DNA of 13,807 nucleotides from an uncultured Eubacteriales bacterium (GTDB taxonomy: Bacteria; Bacillota; Clostridia; Lachnospirales; Lachnospiraceae), in assembly GCA_900549105.1 (NCBI GenBank), contig URND01000085.1:1-13807 (forward strand), in the 5' to 3' direction. Below, piece by piece: positions 1 to 6,214 of this stretch (within the stretch, counting starts at the first letter, position 1; every line of letters starts with the position of its first letter). The position numbers were made by a program, and so were the translations under genes. The notes below the pieces were generated by a model, which was not told where the DNA came from, ran no database searches, and saw only the letters and a program-made list of their open reading frames with translations.

Positions 1-82
1 AATATGTAAACTGACAGGGACAGACACAGCATCCCAAAGCGGCGCATACATTAAAATAAAGGTCGCATAGGGGTGCTTTTTC
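1..82 (+). repeat. Left copy of 81-bp direct repeat (duplicated sigK promoter region)
   Basis: This segment matches 2384-2465 with one clear substitution (A at 56, T at 2439) until both copies reach the T-run after GGGGTGC. It contains the same sigma-K type promoter (AC at 26-27, CATACATTA at 45-53) and the same AGGGGTG ribosome binding site (69-75) as the sigK copy. Here the reading frame that would start at the TTG at 86 meets a stop after four codons, so this copy has lost its gene. The repeat begins at the first base of the window, so its true left limit is unknown. Confidence 0.93.
26..53 (+). promoter_or_regulatory. Sigma-K/sigma-E type promoter, left copy
   Basis: AC at 26-27, a 17-nt spacer and CATACATTA at 45-53 match the known B. 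subtilis sigma-K consensus (AC, 16-17 nt, CATAnnnTA). CATACATT also fits the sigma-E -10 element (CATACAnT). GGGACAGAC at 18-26 resembles a SpoIIID box. Transcription from here would run toward the ATPase gene at 233, which could give it mother-cell expression. That consequence is inferred. Confidence 0.6.
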
Positions 83-114
83 TGCTTGCGACAGAAATAA
101 TTTTGTGATATAGG

Positions 115-143
115 TTGTATTTTTTTTACGTCTGGGATATAAT
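115..143 (+). promoter_or_regulatory. Sigma-A promoter of the DUF4143 ATPase gene
   Basis: TTGTAT at 115-120, a 17-nt spacer and a perfect TATAAT at 138-143 form a good housekeeping promoter about 90 nt before the ATPase start. A second TATAAT lies at 155-160, inside the first 33-bp repeat unit. Confidence 0.6.
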
Positions 144-147
144 AAAA

Positions 148-220
148 ATGTGATTATAATACACAATAATCATAATAATAATGTGATTATAAGACGCAAT
201 AGTTCTAATAAAAGCGTGAT
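148..220 (+). repeat. 33-bp tandem repeat upstream of the ATPase
   Basis: ATGTGATTATAA occurs at 148-159 and again at 181-192. The similarity continues in phase (ACACAATAAT against GACGCAATAGT), giving a period of 33 bp. A third, decayed unit keeps only GTGAT at 216-220. The array lies between the promoter and the ribosome binding site (GGGAG at 221-225), so it would be in the 5' leader or act as a repeated operator. Function is unknown. Confidence 0.6.
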
Positions 221-232
221 GGGAGTGTATCT

Positions 233-1582
233 ATGGAACGATTGATTCTGAAAAAGCTGCTGGATTGGAAAAATTCACCATATCGAAAACCGCTGATCTT
301 AAAGGGTGTGCGTCAGGTAGGAAAGACTTGGGTCCTCAAAGAATTCGGCAGACGTTATTATGAAAATACAGCCTACTTTAACTTTGATGAAAACGAAGAA
401 TACCAGCAGTTTTTTGAGACCACCAAGGATGTAGATCGCATTCTGCAGAATCTAATGCTGGCCAGCGGCCAGAAGATTGTACCAGAAAAGACACTTATTA
501 TCTTTGATGAAGTACAGGATTGCCCCAAGGTTATCAATTCCATGAAGTATTTCTGTGAGAATGCTCCGCAGTATCACATTGCCTGTGCCGGTTCTTTGCT
601 GGGGATTGCCCTGGCAAAACCTTCCTCCTTCCCGGTGGGTAAAGTCAACTTCATGCAGATAGATCCTATGACATTTACAGAATTCCTGCTCGCCAATGGC
701 GACGGAAATCTCGCCAAGTATTTGGAGAGTATAGATACAATCGAGCCGATTCCTGATGCTTTTTTCAATCCGCTCTATGAGAAATTGAAGATGTACTATG
801 TCACAGGCGGTATGCCGGAACCAGTGCTCATGTGGACGGAAGCACGGGACGTTTCTGCTATGCAGGAAACATTGTCCGGGATTATCGGTGCTTATGAACG
901 TGACTTTGCCAAGCACCCGAGCATCAGTGAGTTCCCAAAGATTTCTATGATCTGGAAGTCTATACCATCCCAATTGGCAAGGGAGAATAAGAAATTTATT
1001 TATAAGGTAGTCAAAGAAGGGGCGCGGGCACGGGAATATGAAGATGCTTTGCAGTGGCTGGTAGATGCCAGGCTGGTGCATAAAATCTACCGCAGTACCG
1101 CTCCCGGTCTGCCGGTAGCTGCCTATGATGATTTGTCTGCATTTAAGATTTATCTGGTGGATGTGGGGTTACTCCGCCGCCTGGCCCATCTGGCTCCTAC
1201 GGCTTTTGGCGAAGGCAATCGTTTGTTCACTGAGTTCAAAGGCGCACTGACTGAAAACTTTGTGCTACAGACATTAATCACGCAGTTCGAAGTAGTTCCC
1301 CGGTACTGGAGTCAGAATAATCCGCCCTATGAGGTGGATTTCCTTATCCAGCGGGAGAATGATATTTTCCCTGTAGAGGTCAAGTCCGAAGCTAACACTA
1401 CCAGCAAGAGCCTAAAGAAATTCAAGGAACTTTTCCCAAATCAAGTCAAGCTCCGTGTGCGGTTTTCTTTGGACAATCTGAAGCTGGATGATGATGTGCT
1501 GAATATTCCGCTGTTTATGGCCGACCAGACGGATCGGCTGATTGGATTGGCGTTGGAACAGCGAAAAGTTGGCTTACCATAA
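233..1582 (+). CDS. AAA ATPase with DUF4143 C-terminal domain
   Basis: This is a 449-residue ATPase of the AAA_14/DUF4143 family, common in bacterial accessory DNA and of unsettled function. A Walker A motif GVRQVGKT is at residues 25-32. A Walker B motif LIIFDE (88-93) is followed by the family-typical VQDCP. CAGSLLG near 118-124 fits the sensor region. The C-terminal half is the DUF4143 region. It ends in a PD-(D/E)XK-like motif: VDF at 368-370, then EVK at 382-384, which suggests a nuclease fold. The length is normal for the family and the ATG has GGGAG 7 nt upstream. It sits beside a toxin-antitoxin pair inside a repeat-bounded cassette, which points to an accessory role. The family is recognised securely; the cellular role is not known. 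Confidence 0.9.
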   Translation: MERLILKKLLDWKNSPYRKPLILKGVRQVGKTWVLKEFGRRYYENTAYFNFDENEEYQQFFETTKDVDRILQNLMLASGQKIVPEKTLIIFDEVQDCPKVINSMKYFCENAPQYHIACAGSLLGIALAKPSSFPVGKVNFMQIDPMTFTEFLLANGDGNLAKYLESIDTIEPIPDAFFNPLYEKLKMYYVTGGMPEPVLMWTEARDVSAMQETLSGIIGAYERDFAKHPSISEFPKISMIWKSIPSQLARENKKFIYKVVKEGARAREYEDALQWLVDARLVHKIYRSTAPGLPVAAYDDLSAFKIYLVDVGLLRRLAHLAPTAFGEGNRLFTEFKGALTENFVLQTLITQFEVVPRYWSQNNPPYEVDFLIQRENDIFPVEVKSEANTTSKSLKKFKELFPNQVKLRVRFSLDNLKLDDDVLNIPLFMADQTDRLIGLALEQRKVGLP

Positions 1583-1642
1583 TTTGCCGTAAAGCTCATT
1601 GTTTTAGCTATGAGTGAACTACTTGGCAATTGAATAACCGTG

Positions 1643-1689
1643 CATTCTATCATATTGTATTGCAATATGCAATACAATATGATAGAATG
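1643..1689. promoter_or_regulatory. Perfect 21-bp palindrome: toxin-antitoxin operator
   Basis: Arms at 1643-1663 and 1669-1689 are exact reverse complements over 21 bp, separated by AATAT. The palindrome lies 28 nt before the antitoxin start and contains its promoter. It is the expected place for RelB/RelE-type autoregulation, in which the antitoxin or the toxin-antitoxin complex binds the operator. If transcribed, it could also form a long hairpin. Binding is inferred from the family. Confidence 0.8.
1660..1688 (+). promoter_or_regulatory. Extended -10 promoter of the toxin-antitoxin operon
   Basis: TTGCAA at 1660-1665, a 17-nt spacer and TAGAAT at 1683-1688, with an extended TG at 1680-1681, make a plausible sigma-A promoter. 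It lies wholly inside the palindrome, so a bound repressor would block polymerase directly. The symmetry also creates a similar promoter on the opposite strand. Confidence 0.55.
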
Positions 1690-1717
1690 TATTAAAAGAA
1701 GGGATGGTGCTGATATT

Positions 1718-2020
1718 ATGGCAACGAGAAGTGCAAATGTAAATGTGAGAGTAGAGCCGGATGTGAAAGAACAGGCGGAAGCAATTCTTGAAAAGCTTGG
1801 TGTGTCGGTTTCTTCATTTATTAATATGACTTACCGGCAGGTGATTTTGAGAAAAGGCATCCCGTTTTCGGTTACGGTTCCTTCCGAATTAAGAACGAGA
1901 GATACCATGACTGATGAAGAATTTGATGCCATGATGGCAGAAGGGTTGAAGCAGGCTAAGGCCGGTCAAAGCCTTCCGGCAGATGAATCGTTTGATAGAA
2001 TTCTGGAGAAACTGAGATGA
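1718..2020 (+). CDS. RelB/DinJ family antitoxin
   Basis: This is a 100-residue antitoxin of a type II toxin-antitoxin pair. The N-terminus (SANVNVRVEPDVKEQAEAIL and on to the KGIPFSVTVP region) is the ribbon-helix-helix DNA-binding module typical of RelB/DinJ. The acidic C-terminal tail should wrap the toxin. An upstream GTG at 1640 is in frame, but translation from there would run through the operator palindrome. The ATG at 1718 is preferred because the conserved family N-terminus starts there. The stop overlaps the toxin start by 4 nt (ATGA), giving coupled translation. Regulation is probably by its own binding to the palindrome at 1643-1689. Family call is confident; DinJ versus RelB is not resolved. 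Confidence 0.88.
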   Translation: MATRSANVNVRVEPDVKEQAEAILEKLGVSVSSFINMTYRQVILRKGIPFSVTVPSELRTRDTMTDEEFDAMMAEGLKQAKAGQSLPADESFDRILEKLR

Positions 2021-2349
2021 AGCAGTATCAGGTAAGAATGACCGTTCAGGCAGAAGAAAATATCCTGGAGTATGCGGAATATATCATGACGGAATTGTTG
2101 AACCCACAGGCAGCCGTTAAGTTTGTAGAAGATATGCGTTTGGCGGTAAAAAGTCTTTCCTTTATGCCTCAGCGGAATCCATTGGTAGACGAGGAACCTT
2201 GGCGGAAGATGGGTATATACAAAATGGTCGTGCGGGGATACATTATCTATTATTGGGTTGATAATGAAATGGAGACGGTACATGTGACTGGCGTTGTATA
2301 TGGAAAACGTAATCAGGAGGAGCAATTGACAGCTATGGATTTTGAATGA
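2017..2349 (+). CDS. RelE/ParE family toxin
   Basis: This 110-residue toxin overlaps the antitoxin by 4 nt and has the family's usual length. It shows the RelE/ParE pattern: an N-terminal strand with two helices (QAEENILEYAEYIM), a central conserved FMPQRNPLVDEE segment, a basic KMVVRGYIIYYWV strand pair and the C-terminal VYGKRNQEEQL motif. RelE members cut mRNA on the ribosome, while ParE members poison DNA gyrase. The C-terminal YGKRNQ motif is shared by many family members, so sequence alone does not decide the target. It depends on the upstream promoter and on coupled translation. It is the last gene of the cassette; only 34 nt separate it from the right repeat. Confidence 0.87.
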   Translation: MKQYQVRMTVQAEENILEYAEYIMTELLNPQAAVKFVEDMRLAVKSLSFMPQRNPLVDEEPWRKMGIYKMVVRGYIIYYWVDNEMETVHVTGVVYGKRNQEEQLTAMDFE

Positions 2350-2383
2350 ACAGGACACAATTTATATCACCTATCAGATAAAT

Positions 2384-2466
2384 AATATGTAAACTGACAG
2401 GGACAGACACAGCATCCCAAAGCGGCGCATACATTAAATTAAAGGTCGCATAGGGGTGCTTTTTTC
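2384..2466 (+). repeat. Right copy of 81-bp direct repeat (native sigK promoter and RBS)
   Basis: This copy pairs with 1-82 and covers the region from AATATGTAAACTGACAGG to the T-run just before the sigK TTG start. The two copies bracket the ATPase and toxin-antitoxin genes exactly. Homologous recombination between them would remove 2383 bp and leave an intact promoter-sigK unit. Confidence 0.93.
2409..2436 (+). promoter_or_regulatory. Sigma-K/sigma-E type promoter of sigK
   Basis: AC at 2409-2410, 17 nt, and CATACATTA at 2428-2436 match the sigma-K consensus exactly. CATACATT also fits sigma-E. GGGACAGAC at 2400-2408 and overlapping bases resemble a SpoIIID box (WWRRACARNY, about 9 of 10). 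In B. subtilis, sigK is transcribed by sigma-E with SpoIIID and then by sigma-K itself, so this arrangement is what a sigK promoter should look like. A start near 2441-2444 would leave a leader of about 25 nt. Confidence 0.7.
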
Positions 2467-3105
2467 TTGCAGTCATTTCCAAAACCATTGAGCAGCGAAG
2501 AAGAAGCCTATTATCTTTCCAGATATCAGGCGGGAGATATGGATGCGAAAAATATTCTGGTGGAGAAGAATCTGCGGCTGGTTGCCCATATTGTAAAGAA
2601 ATATGCCGGTTCGGGCCGGGATACGGATGAGCTGATTGCCATCGGGATTGTCGGGCTGGTGAAGGCGGTGAATACCTTTAAGGCCGATAAGGGGAGCCGT
2701 CTGGGGACATATGCGGCGCGGTGTATTGATAATGAACTTCTGATGATGCTTCGGACAGAGAGGAAGCTGAACCGGGAAATATCGTTATACGAACCCATTG
2801 GCACGGATAAGGAGGGCAATGAAATCAGCTTTATCGATGTGGTGGAGGATACATCGGAGAATGTGGTCGACGGACTGATGCTTTCGGAGCGGATTCAGAA
2901 AATGTATATTGCCATCGATGAGGTATTAACGGACAGAGAAAGGGAAATCATATATAAGAGATATGGGCTGAGAGGCTGTAAAGAGGTGACTCAGAGAGAA
3001 ATCGGAAAGACGATGGGCATATCGAGAAGCTATGTCAGCCGCATTGAGAAAAAGGCGCTGGAAAAACTGCGGCGGCGTATGGCAGATTTTGGTATAATGT
3101 GGTAA
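2467..3105 (+). CDS. sigK: Sporulation sigma factor SigK, without pro-sequence
   Basis: This 212-residue sigma factor should direct late mother-cell gene expression during sporulation. Region 2 spans about residues 35-95 (LRLVAHIVKKY, then GIVGLVKAVNTF and TYAARCIDNEL). Region 4 spans about 150-205 and carries the helix-turn-helix TQREIGKTMGISRSYVSRIE. PIGTDKEGNEIS between them is characteristic of SigK/SigE. It starts at a TTG, with AGGGGTG 8 nt upstream. An in-frame stop at 2440 and the lack of ATG or GTG after it leave no earlier start. The protein therefore begins at QSFPKPLSS, which aligns just inside mature B. subtilis SigK, so the inhibitory pro-peptide is missing, as reported for C. 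difficile. Activity must be controlled by transcription rather than by cleavage. SigE is the main alternative, but the FPKPLSS start favours SigK. Confidence 0.88.
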   Translation: MQSFPKPLSSEEEAYYLSRYQAGDMDAKNILVEKNLRLVAHIVKKYAGSGRDTDELIAIGIVGLVKAVNTFKADKGSRLGTYAARCIDNELLMMLRTERKLNREISLYEPIGTDKEGNEISFIDVVEDTSENVVDGLMLSERIQKMYIAIDEVLTDREREIIYKRYGLRGCKEVTQREIGKTMGISRSYVSRIEKKALEKLRRRMADFGIMW

Positions 3106-3134
3106 GATGTCATTGGTGAGAGAGGAGGGTGTGA

Positions 3135-3653
3135 ATGATACATATATATTGCGGCGACGGCAAAGGGAAAACGACAGCGGGAATGGGACTGTGCCTGAGG
3201 GCGGCCGGGGCCGGAAAAAGTGTTTTGATTTATCAGTTTTTAAAAAATAACACCTCCTCTGAACGGAAGATTCTGGCGCAGATTCCGGGAATCGAGCTGA
3301 TGCGGGGCCCGGATGAAATGAAATTTATTTTTCGGATGACGCCGGAAGAAAAAGCGGCGCTGAAACGCAGTTATGCTGAAATGCTGGATGGCCTGATGCG
3401 GAAGGTCGAAACGGGACAGTTATCTGCCGAAGTTATTTTTTTGGATGAAGTGCTTTATGCGGTGAGCCGGGGAATGGTGGAGGAAACCAGCCTGCTGGCG
3501 CTTCTGAAGGCGGGAGCGGACAGGGAATGGATTCTGACCGGCAGGTATGAGGGCGGATTGCTTTTTGAGGCGGCGGATTATATATCAGAGATACATAAGA
3601 AAAAGCATCCTTTTGACAATGGCACGGCGGCCAGGAAAGGAATCGAATATTAG
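3135..3653 (+). CDS. cobO: Cob(I)yrinic acid a,c-diamide adenosyltransferase (CobO/BtuR type)
   Basis: This 172-residue cytoplasmic enzyme transfers the adenosyl group of ATP to the cobalt of a reduced corrinoid. The reverse-type P-loop GDGKGKTT is at residues 7-14, right at the N-terminus as in CobA/CobO/BtuR. A Walker B-like VIFLDEV follows near 100-106, then the conserved WILTGR. The length is normal. The ATG has GAGGAGGG about 7 nt upstream and follows sigK by 29 nt, so co-transcription with sigK is likely. It is separated from cbiC by 12 nt. I see no cobalamin riboswitch upstream, which is unusual for a cobalamin gene. The family call is secure. Whether it acts in de novo synthesis or in salvage cannot be told here. 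Confidence 0.9.
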   Translation: MIHIYCGDGKGKTTAGMGLCLRAAGAGKSVLIYQFLKNNTSSERKILAQIPGIELMRGPDEMKFIFRMTPEEKAALKRSYAEMLDGLMRKVETGQLSAEVIFLDEVLYAVSRGMVEETSLLALLKAGADREWILTGRYEGGLLFEAADYISEIHKKKHPFDNGTAARKGIEY

Positions 3654-3665
3654 CGGGAGGAAAAA

Positions 3666-4307
3666 ATGCTGAATGAAATCGAATTTGTAAAACCGGGAGA
3701 TATCGAAGCGCGCAGTATGGAGATTATCGCCGGGGAACTTGGAGAGACTCATTGGAAGGAGCCGGAATTTTCTGTGGTTCGCCGCTGTATTCATACGTCT
3801 GCCGATTTTGATTATAATGTGAACCTGAAATTTTCAGAGGCAGCCTGCCAAAGGGGAATCCGGGCGCTGCGCAGCGGGGCGGATATTGTCACGGATACAC
3901 GGATGGCCATGTCGGGCATTAATAAAGGGCGGCTGGCTGAGTACGGCGGACAGGTGCATTGCTTTATTGATGATGAAACAGTAATAAAAGAAGCAAAGGC
4001 GCGGGGAATCACCCGTTCGGCCATCTGCATGGAGCGGGGGGCGGCGATAAAAAAACCGGTCATTTTTGCCATTGGCAATGCGCCGACGGCATTGATTCGG
4101 CTGTATGAGCTTGTGGAGAGCGGCGCGGTTCGGCCGGAGCTGGTGATTGGTGTCCCCGTGGGATTTGTCAATGTGGTGGAGTCCAAGGAGCTGTTTATGC
4201 GGACAGGCATTCCCTGGATTATTGCAGCGGGAAGAAAGGGCGGCAGCAATATTGCGGCGGCCATATGCAATGCCTTATTATACTATAAAGATGAAGTGGA
4301 GATTTAG
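3666..4307 (+). CDS. cbiC: Precorrin-8X / cobalt-precorrin-8 methylmutase
   Basis: This 213-residue enzyme moves a methyl group from C-11 to C-12 of the corrin ring, forming (cob)hydrogenobyrinic acid in the anaerobic B12 pathway. The catalytic histidine motif RRCIHTSADFD places His at residue 43, the position known for CobH. Other family marks are IVTDTRMAMSGIN, CFIDD, AIGNAPTALIRL, GVPVGFVNVVESKE and the RKGGSNIAAAICNALL tail. The start has GGGAGG 6 nt upstream and the length is normal. It sits between cobO and plsC, and the next gene starts 2 nt after its stop. Only two B12 genes are present, so the rest of the pathway must be elsewhere or absent. Confidence 0.93.
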   Translation: MLNEIEFVKPGDIEARSMEIIAGELGETHWKEPEFSVVRRCIHTSADFDYNVNLKFSEAACQRGIRALRSGADIVTDTRMAMSGINKGRLAEYGGQVHCFIDDETVIKEAKARGITRSAICMERGAAIKKPVIFAIGNAPTALIRLYELVESGAVRPELVIGVPVGFVNVVESKELFMRTGIPWIIAAGRKGGSNIAAAICNALLYYKDEVEI

Positions 4308-4309
4308 AG

Positions 4310-5053
4310 ATGGAACGGATTATATTAATGGTGCTCCGGCTGCTTTATAAGGTGCCGGGATGGTGGATAAAAGTCTGCCGTTATGGGAAGGATGAAAACT
4401 TTGAAAAATATGATGAAGAACAGCGGTATGCCCTTCTTCAGGAAGTGACGACCCGGGCGAATCGGGCCGGACGGGTGACCGTGGAATGTTATGGCCGGGA
4501 AAATCTCCCGAAGGAGAATGGCTATATTTTGTTTCCGAATCATCAGGGGTTGTTTGATACGTTGCTCTTTTTTGAGACCCATGGCCGTTTCTTATCCTTT
4601 GTCATGAAAAAGGAAGTTGCCAATGCACTTCTTGTGAAACAGATTGGGCGGATGGTTCGCGCAAAGGCCATGGACCGTTCCGATGTCCGACAGTCGATGA
4701 CTGTGATCAAAGAGGTTTCCGAGGAGGTAAAGAAGGGAAGAAATTATATTATTTTTCCCGAAGGAACGCGGAGCCGGGAAGGCAATAAGCTGCTGAATTT
4801 TAAAGGCGGGGCTTTTAAGAGCGCCGTTTACGCGAAATGCCCGATTGTGCCGGTGGCGGTCATCGATTCCTACAAAGCCTTTGATATTCATTCCATTAAG
4901 AAGATGACGGCGCAGATTCATTATCTGGAACCGTTGACCTATGAGCAGTATAAGGGAATGAAGACGGTGGAGATTGCGGCCATTGTAAAAAGCCGGATTG
5001 AGGCGGAGATTGAACGCTATGCACCGGAGAAAAGGGAAACCGGTGTGAATTGA
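4310..5053 (+). CDS. plsC: 1-acyl-sn-glycerol-3-phosphate acyltransferase (PlsC family)
   Basis: This 247-residue enzyme should acylate lysophosphatidic acid to phosphatidic acid at the membrane. It has the four glycerolipid acyltransferase blocks in order: NHQGLFD with the HX4D pair at His78 and Asp83, a middle MKKEV/IGRMVRA stretch (about 99-118), FPEGTRS (149-155) with FKGGAFKSA (164-172), and PIVPVAV (178-184). The N-terminal IILMVLRLLYKVPGWWI is a short membrane-binding helix. It begins 2 nt after cbiC, and its GGAG lies inside the cbiC end, so it belongs to the same transcript. The functional link to B12 genes is not obvious. The substrate is inferred from the family; members can use other lysolipids. 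Confidence 0.9.
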   Translation: MERIILMVLRLLYKVPGWWIKVCRYGKDENFEKYDEEQRYALLQEVTTRANRAGRVTVECYGRENLPKENGYILFPNHQGLFDTLLFFETHGRFLSFVMKKEVANALLVKQIGRMVRAKAMDRSDVRQSMTVIKEVSEEVKKGRNYIIFPEGTRSREGNKLLNFKGGAFKSAVYAKCPIVPVAVIDSYKAFDIHSIKKMTAQIHYLEPLTYEQYKGMKTVEIAAIVKSRIEAEIERYAPEKRETGVN

Positions 5054-5054
5054 A

Positions 5055-5083
5055 TTGACTTTATCATTATGAGATGTTAATAT
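5055..5083 (+). promoter_or_regulatory. Sigma-A promoter of the YerC-like gene
   Basis: TTGACT at 5055-5060, a 17-nt spacer and TAATAT at 5078-5083 lie directly after the plsC stop. This strong housekeeping match separates the regulator's transcription from the sigK-plsC group. The leader would be about 45 nt. Confidence 0.6.
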
Positions 5084-5131
5084 ATAAGCAGTGATTTCAA
5101 ATTTTACAGTGTTAAAGGGGTGGGATTTACT

Positions 5132-5428
5132 ATGAATAAGAAAATACGAACTTCAGCGGTGGAAACGCTATTTGAAGCGATTATTCAGCTAAAATCAGTA
5201 GATGAGTGTTTTGACTTTTTTGAGGACCTGGCGACAATCAATGAAATTCTTTCTCTGTCCCAGAGATTTGAGGTAGCCAGAATGCTTCGTCAGCATAAGA
5301 CCTATCTTGAAATTGCAGAGAAAACAGGTGCATCGACAGCAACAATCAGCCGTGTCAACCGTTCTCTGAATTATGGAAATGATGGGTATGATATGGTGAT
5401 TCAGCGTATTCAGGAGAAGAAAGAATAA
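5132..5428 (+). CDS. TrpR-like transcriptional regulator, YerC/YecD family
   Basis: This is a 98-residue DNA-binding protein. The N-terminal helices (VETLFEAIIQLKSVDECFDFFEDLATINEI) and SLSQRFEVARML are typical of the YerC/YecD branch of the TrpR superfamily. The helix-turn-helix is TYLEIAEKTGASTATISRVN (about 53-72). The ATG at 5132 is chosen because AAAGGGGTGGG ends 8 nt before it. A GTG at 5120 lies within that ribosome binding site. The family is widespread in Firmicutes, usually as a single gene, and its target is not established. It has its own promoter and is closed by a strong terminator. Confidence 0.9.
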   Translation: MNKKIRTSAVETLFEAIIQLKSVDECFDFFEDLATINEILSLSQRFEVARMLRQHKTYLEIAEKTGASTATISRVNRSLNYGNDGYDMVIQRIQEKKE

Positions 5429-5430
5429 TT

Positions 5431-5475
5431 AAAAAGCACTTGTTTCTCTGGGGGAGAGAGGCAAGTGCTTTTTTT
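5431..5475. terminator. Bidirectional rho-independent terminator
   Basis: AAAAAGCACTTG (5431-5442) pairs with CAAGTGCTTTTT (5462-5473), with a TCTCT/AGAGA inner stem and a G-rich loop. A T-run follows on the plus strand and the A-run gives one on the minus strand. It lies between the convergent YerC-like and DUF1836 genes and can serve both. Confidence 0.9.
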
Positions 5476-5481
5476 CAATGC

Positions 5482-6108
5482 TTATTTTTTCTTTTTGGAA
5501 TTCGATTCATTATTAAGGAAGCCGGATGCATCAATCAGCTTTTCAATCAATTGTTTTTTCATATAGACATCATAGGAGAGCAGAGAGATGGCAGATAATA
5601 ACTGGAGATATTCCTGTTCATCTTCGGGACAATCGGCAAATATTTTCCGGGCATCCTCAGACAGGCGGCGGATATCTTCTCCAACCCGTTTTGACTGCTC
5701 CGGCTCTATATCCATAATATGGCTGTAGAGCCAGGTCATATCTGTGCCGTTTTCATTTTTAAAATACTGTTCAGTCATCGGTGTCAACAGCTTTTGTATA
5801 TCGTTGATGGAAAGAATGTTTTTAAAGTAATAGATGAAAAGCAGGAGCAGCATATGGTCCTTAGAATATTTTTTCTTTTCCGGCGGCGGAAGCAGATGAT
5901 TTTTTGCATAATTATTAATCATTGTTTTAGTAAGAATCTTGTCCTCCGGATAACGCTTGGAATGTTTCAGGTGCTCATCCATGAATGTGGTGACCTGGTC
6001 CATATAAAGGTCAATATTCGGCAGCTCTGAGGCTGAAAGCGGAGAATTGGCTTCAATATATTGAATAAAATCATCTAAAATTGTTTGAATCGAAGGGTAA
6101 CTATCCAT
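5482..6108 (-). CDS. DUF1836 domain-containing protein
   Basis: This 208-residue cytoplasmic protein belongs to the DUF1836 family of Firmicutes. The family signature lies in the first half: LPNIDLYMDQVTTFMDEHL, then ILTKTMINNYAKNHLLPPP and a KKKYSKDH segment. This arrangement resembles a MerR-like or BldC-like DNA-binding fold, but the function is not established. The C-terminal half is helical and ends in a lysine-rich SNSKKKK tail. A GTG at 6117 is in frame, but it lies only 1 nt from the AAGGAG at 6119-6124. The ATG at 6108, 10 nt from it, is the better start. The gene has its own sigma-A promoter and shares a terminator with the YerC-like gene. Confidence 0.88.
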   Translation of the reverse strand: MDSYPSIQTILDDFIQYIEANSPLSASELPNIDLYMDQVTTFMDEHLKHSKRYPEDKILTKTMINNYAKNHLLPPPEKKKYSKDHMLLLLFIYYFKNILSINDIQKLLTPMTEQYFKNENGTDMTWLYSHIMDIEPEQSKRVGEDIRRLSEDARKIFADCPEDEQEYLQLLSAISLLSYDVYMKKQLIEKLIDASGFLNNESNSKKKK

Positions 6109-6135
6109 AAAATACACGCTCCTTTACTATGTCTT

Positions 6136-6163
6136 ATTATATCGAATTTATAGAAAAAGTCAA
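6136..6163 (-). promoter_or_regulatory. Sigma-A promoter of the DUF1836 gene
   Basis: On the minus strand, TTGACT (6163-6158), a 16-nt spacer and a perfect TATAAT (6141-6136) precede the ribosome binding site by about 12 nt. The 97-nt gap also has to hold the start signals of the divergent CPBP gene, for which I see only AT-rich sequence. Confidence 0.6.
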
Positions 6164-6214
6164 TTAAAACACAATATATAGTTTTGGAAACTACATGAAA
6201 AATGGAGGAATAAT

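Noticed and set aside
148..220. CRISPR array
   Set aside because: There are only two units and a decayed third, they abut in tandem, and there are no spacers.
452..1081. Long minus-strand reading frame of 209 codons
   Set aside because: It lies wholly inside the DUF4143 ATPase gene, shows no domain, and has an amino acid make-up of an antisense shadow.
1583..1642. Terminator after the ATPase gene
   Set aside because: CTCAT/ATGAG can pair, but the stem is 5 bp, the loop is long and no T-run follows.
1..2466. A true skin element with its own site-specific recombinase
   Set aside because: No recombinase or integrase lies between the repeats, and the sigK coding region is not split within the window.
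3106..3134. Cobalamin riboswitch before cobO
   Set aside because: The gap is 29 nt, far too short for a B12 riboswitch, and no B12-box sequence is visible.
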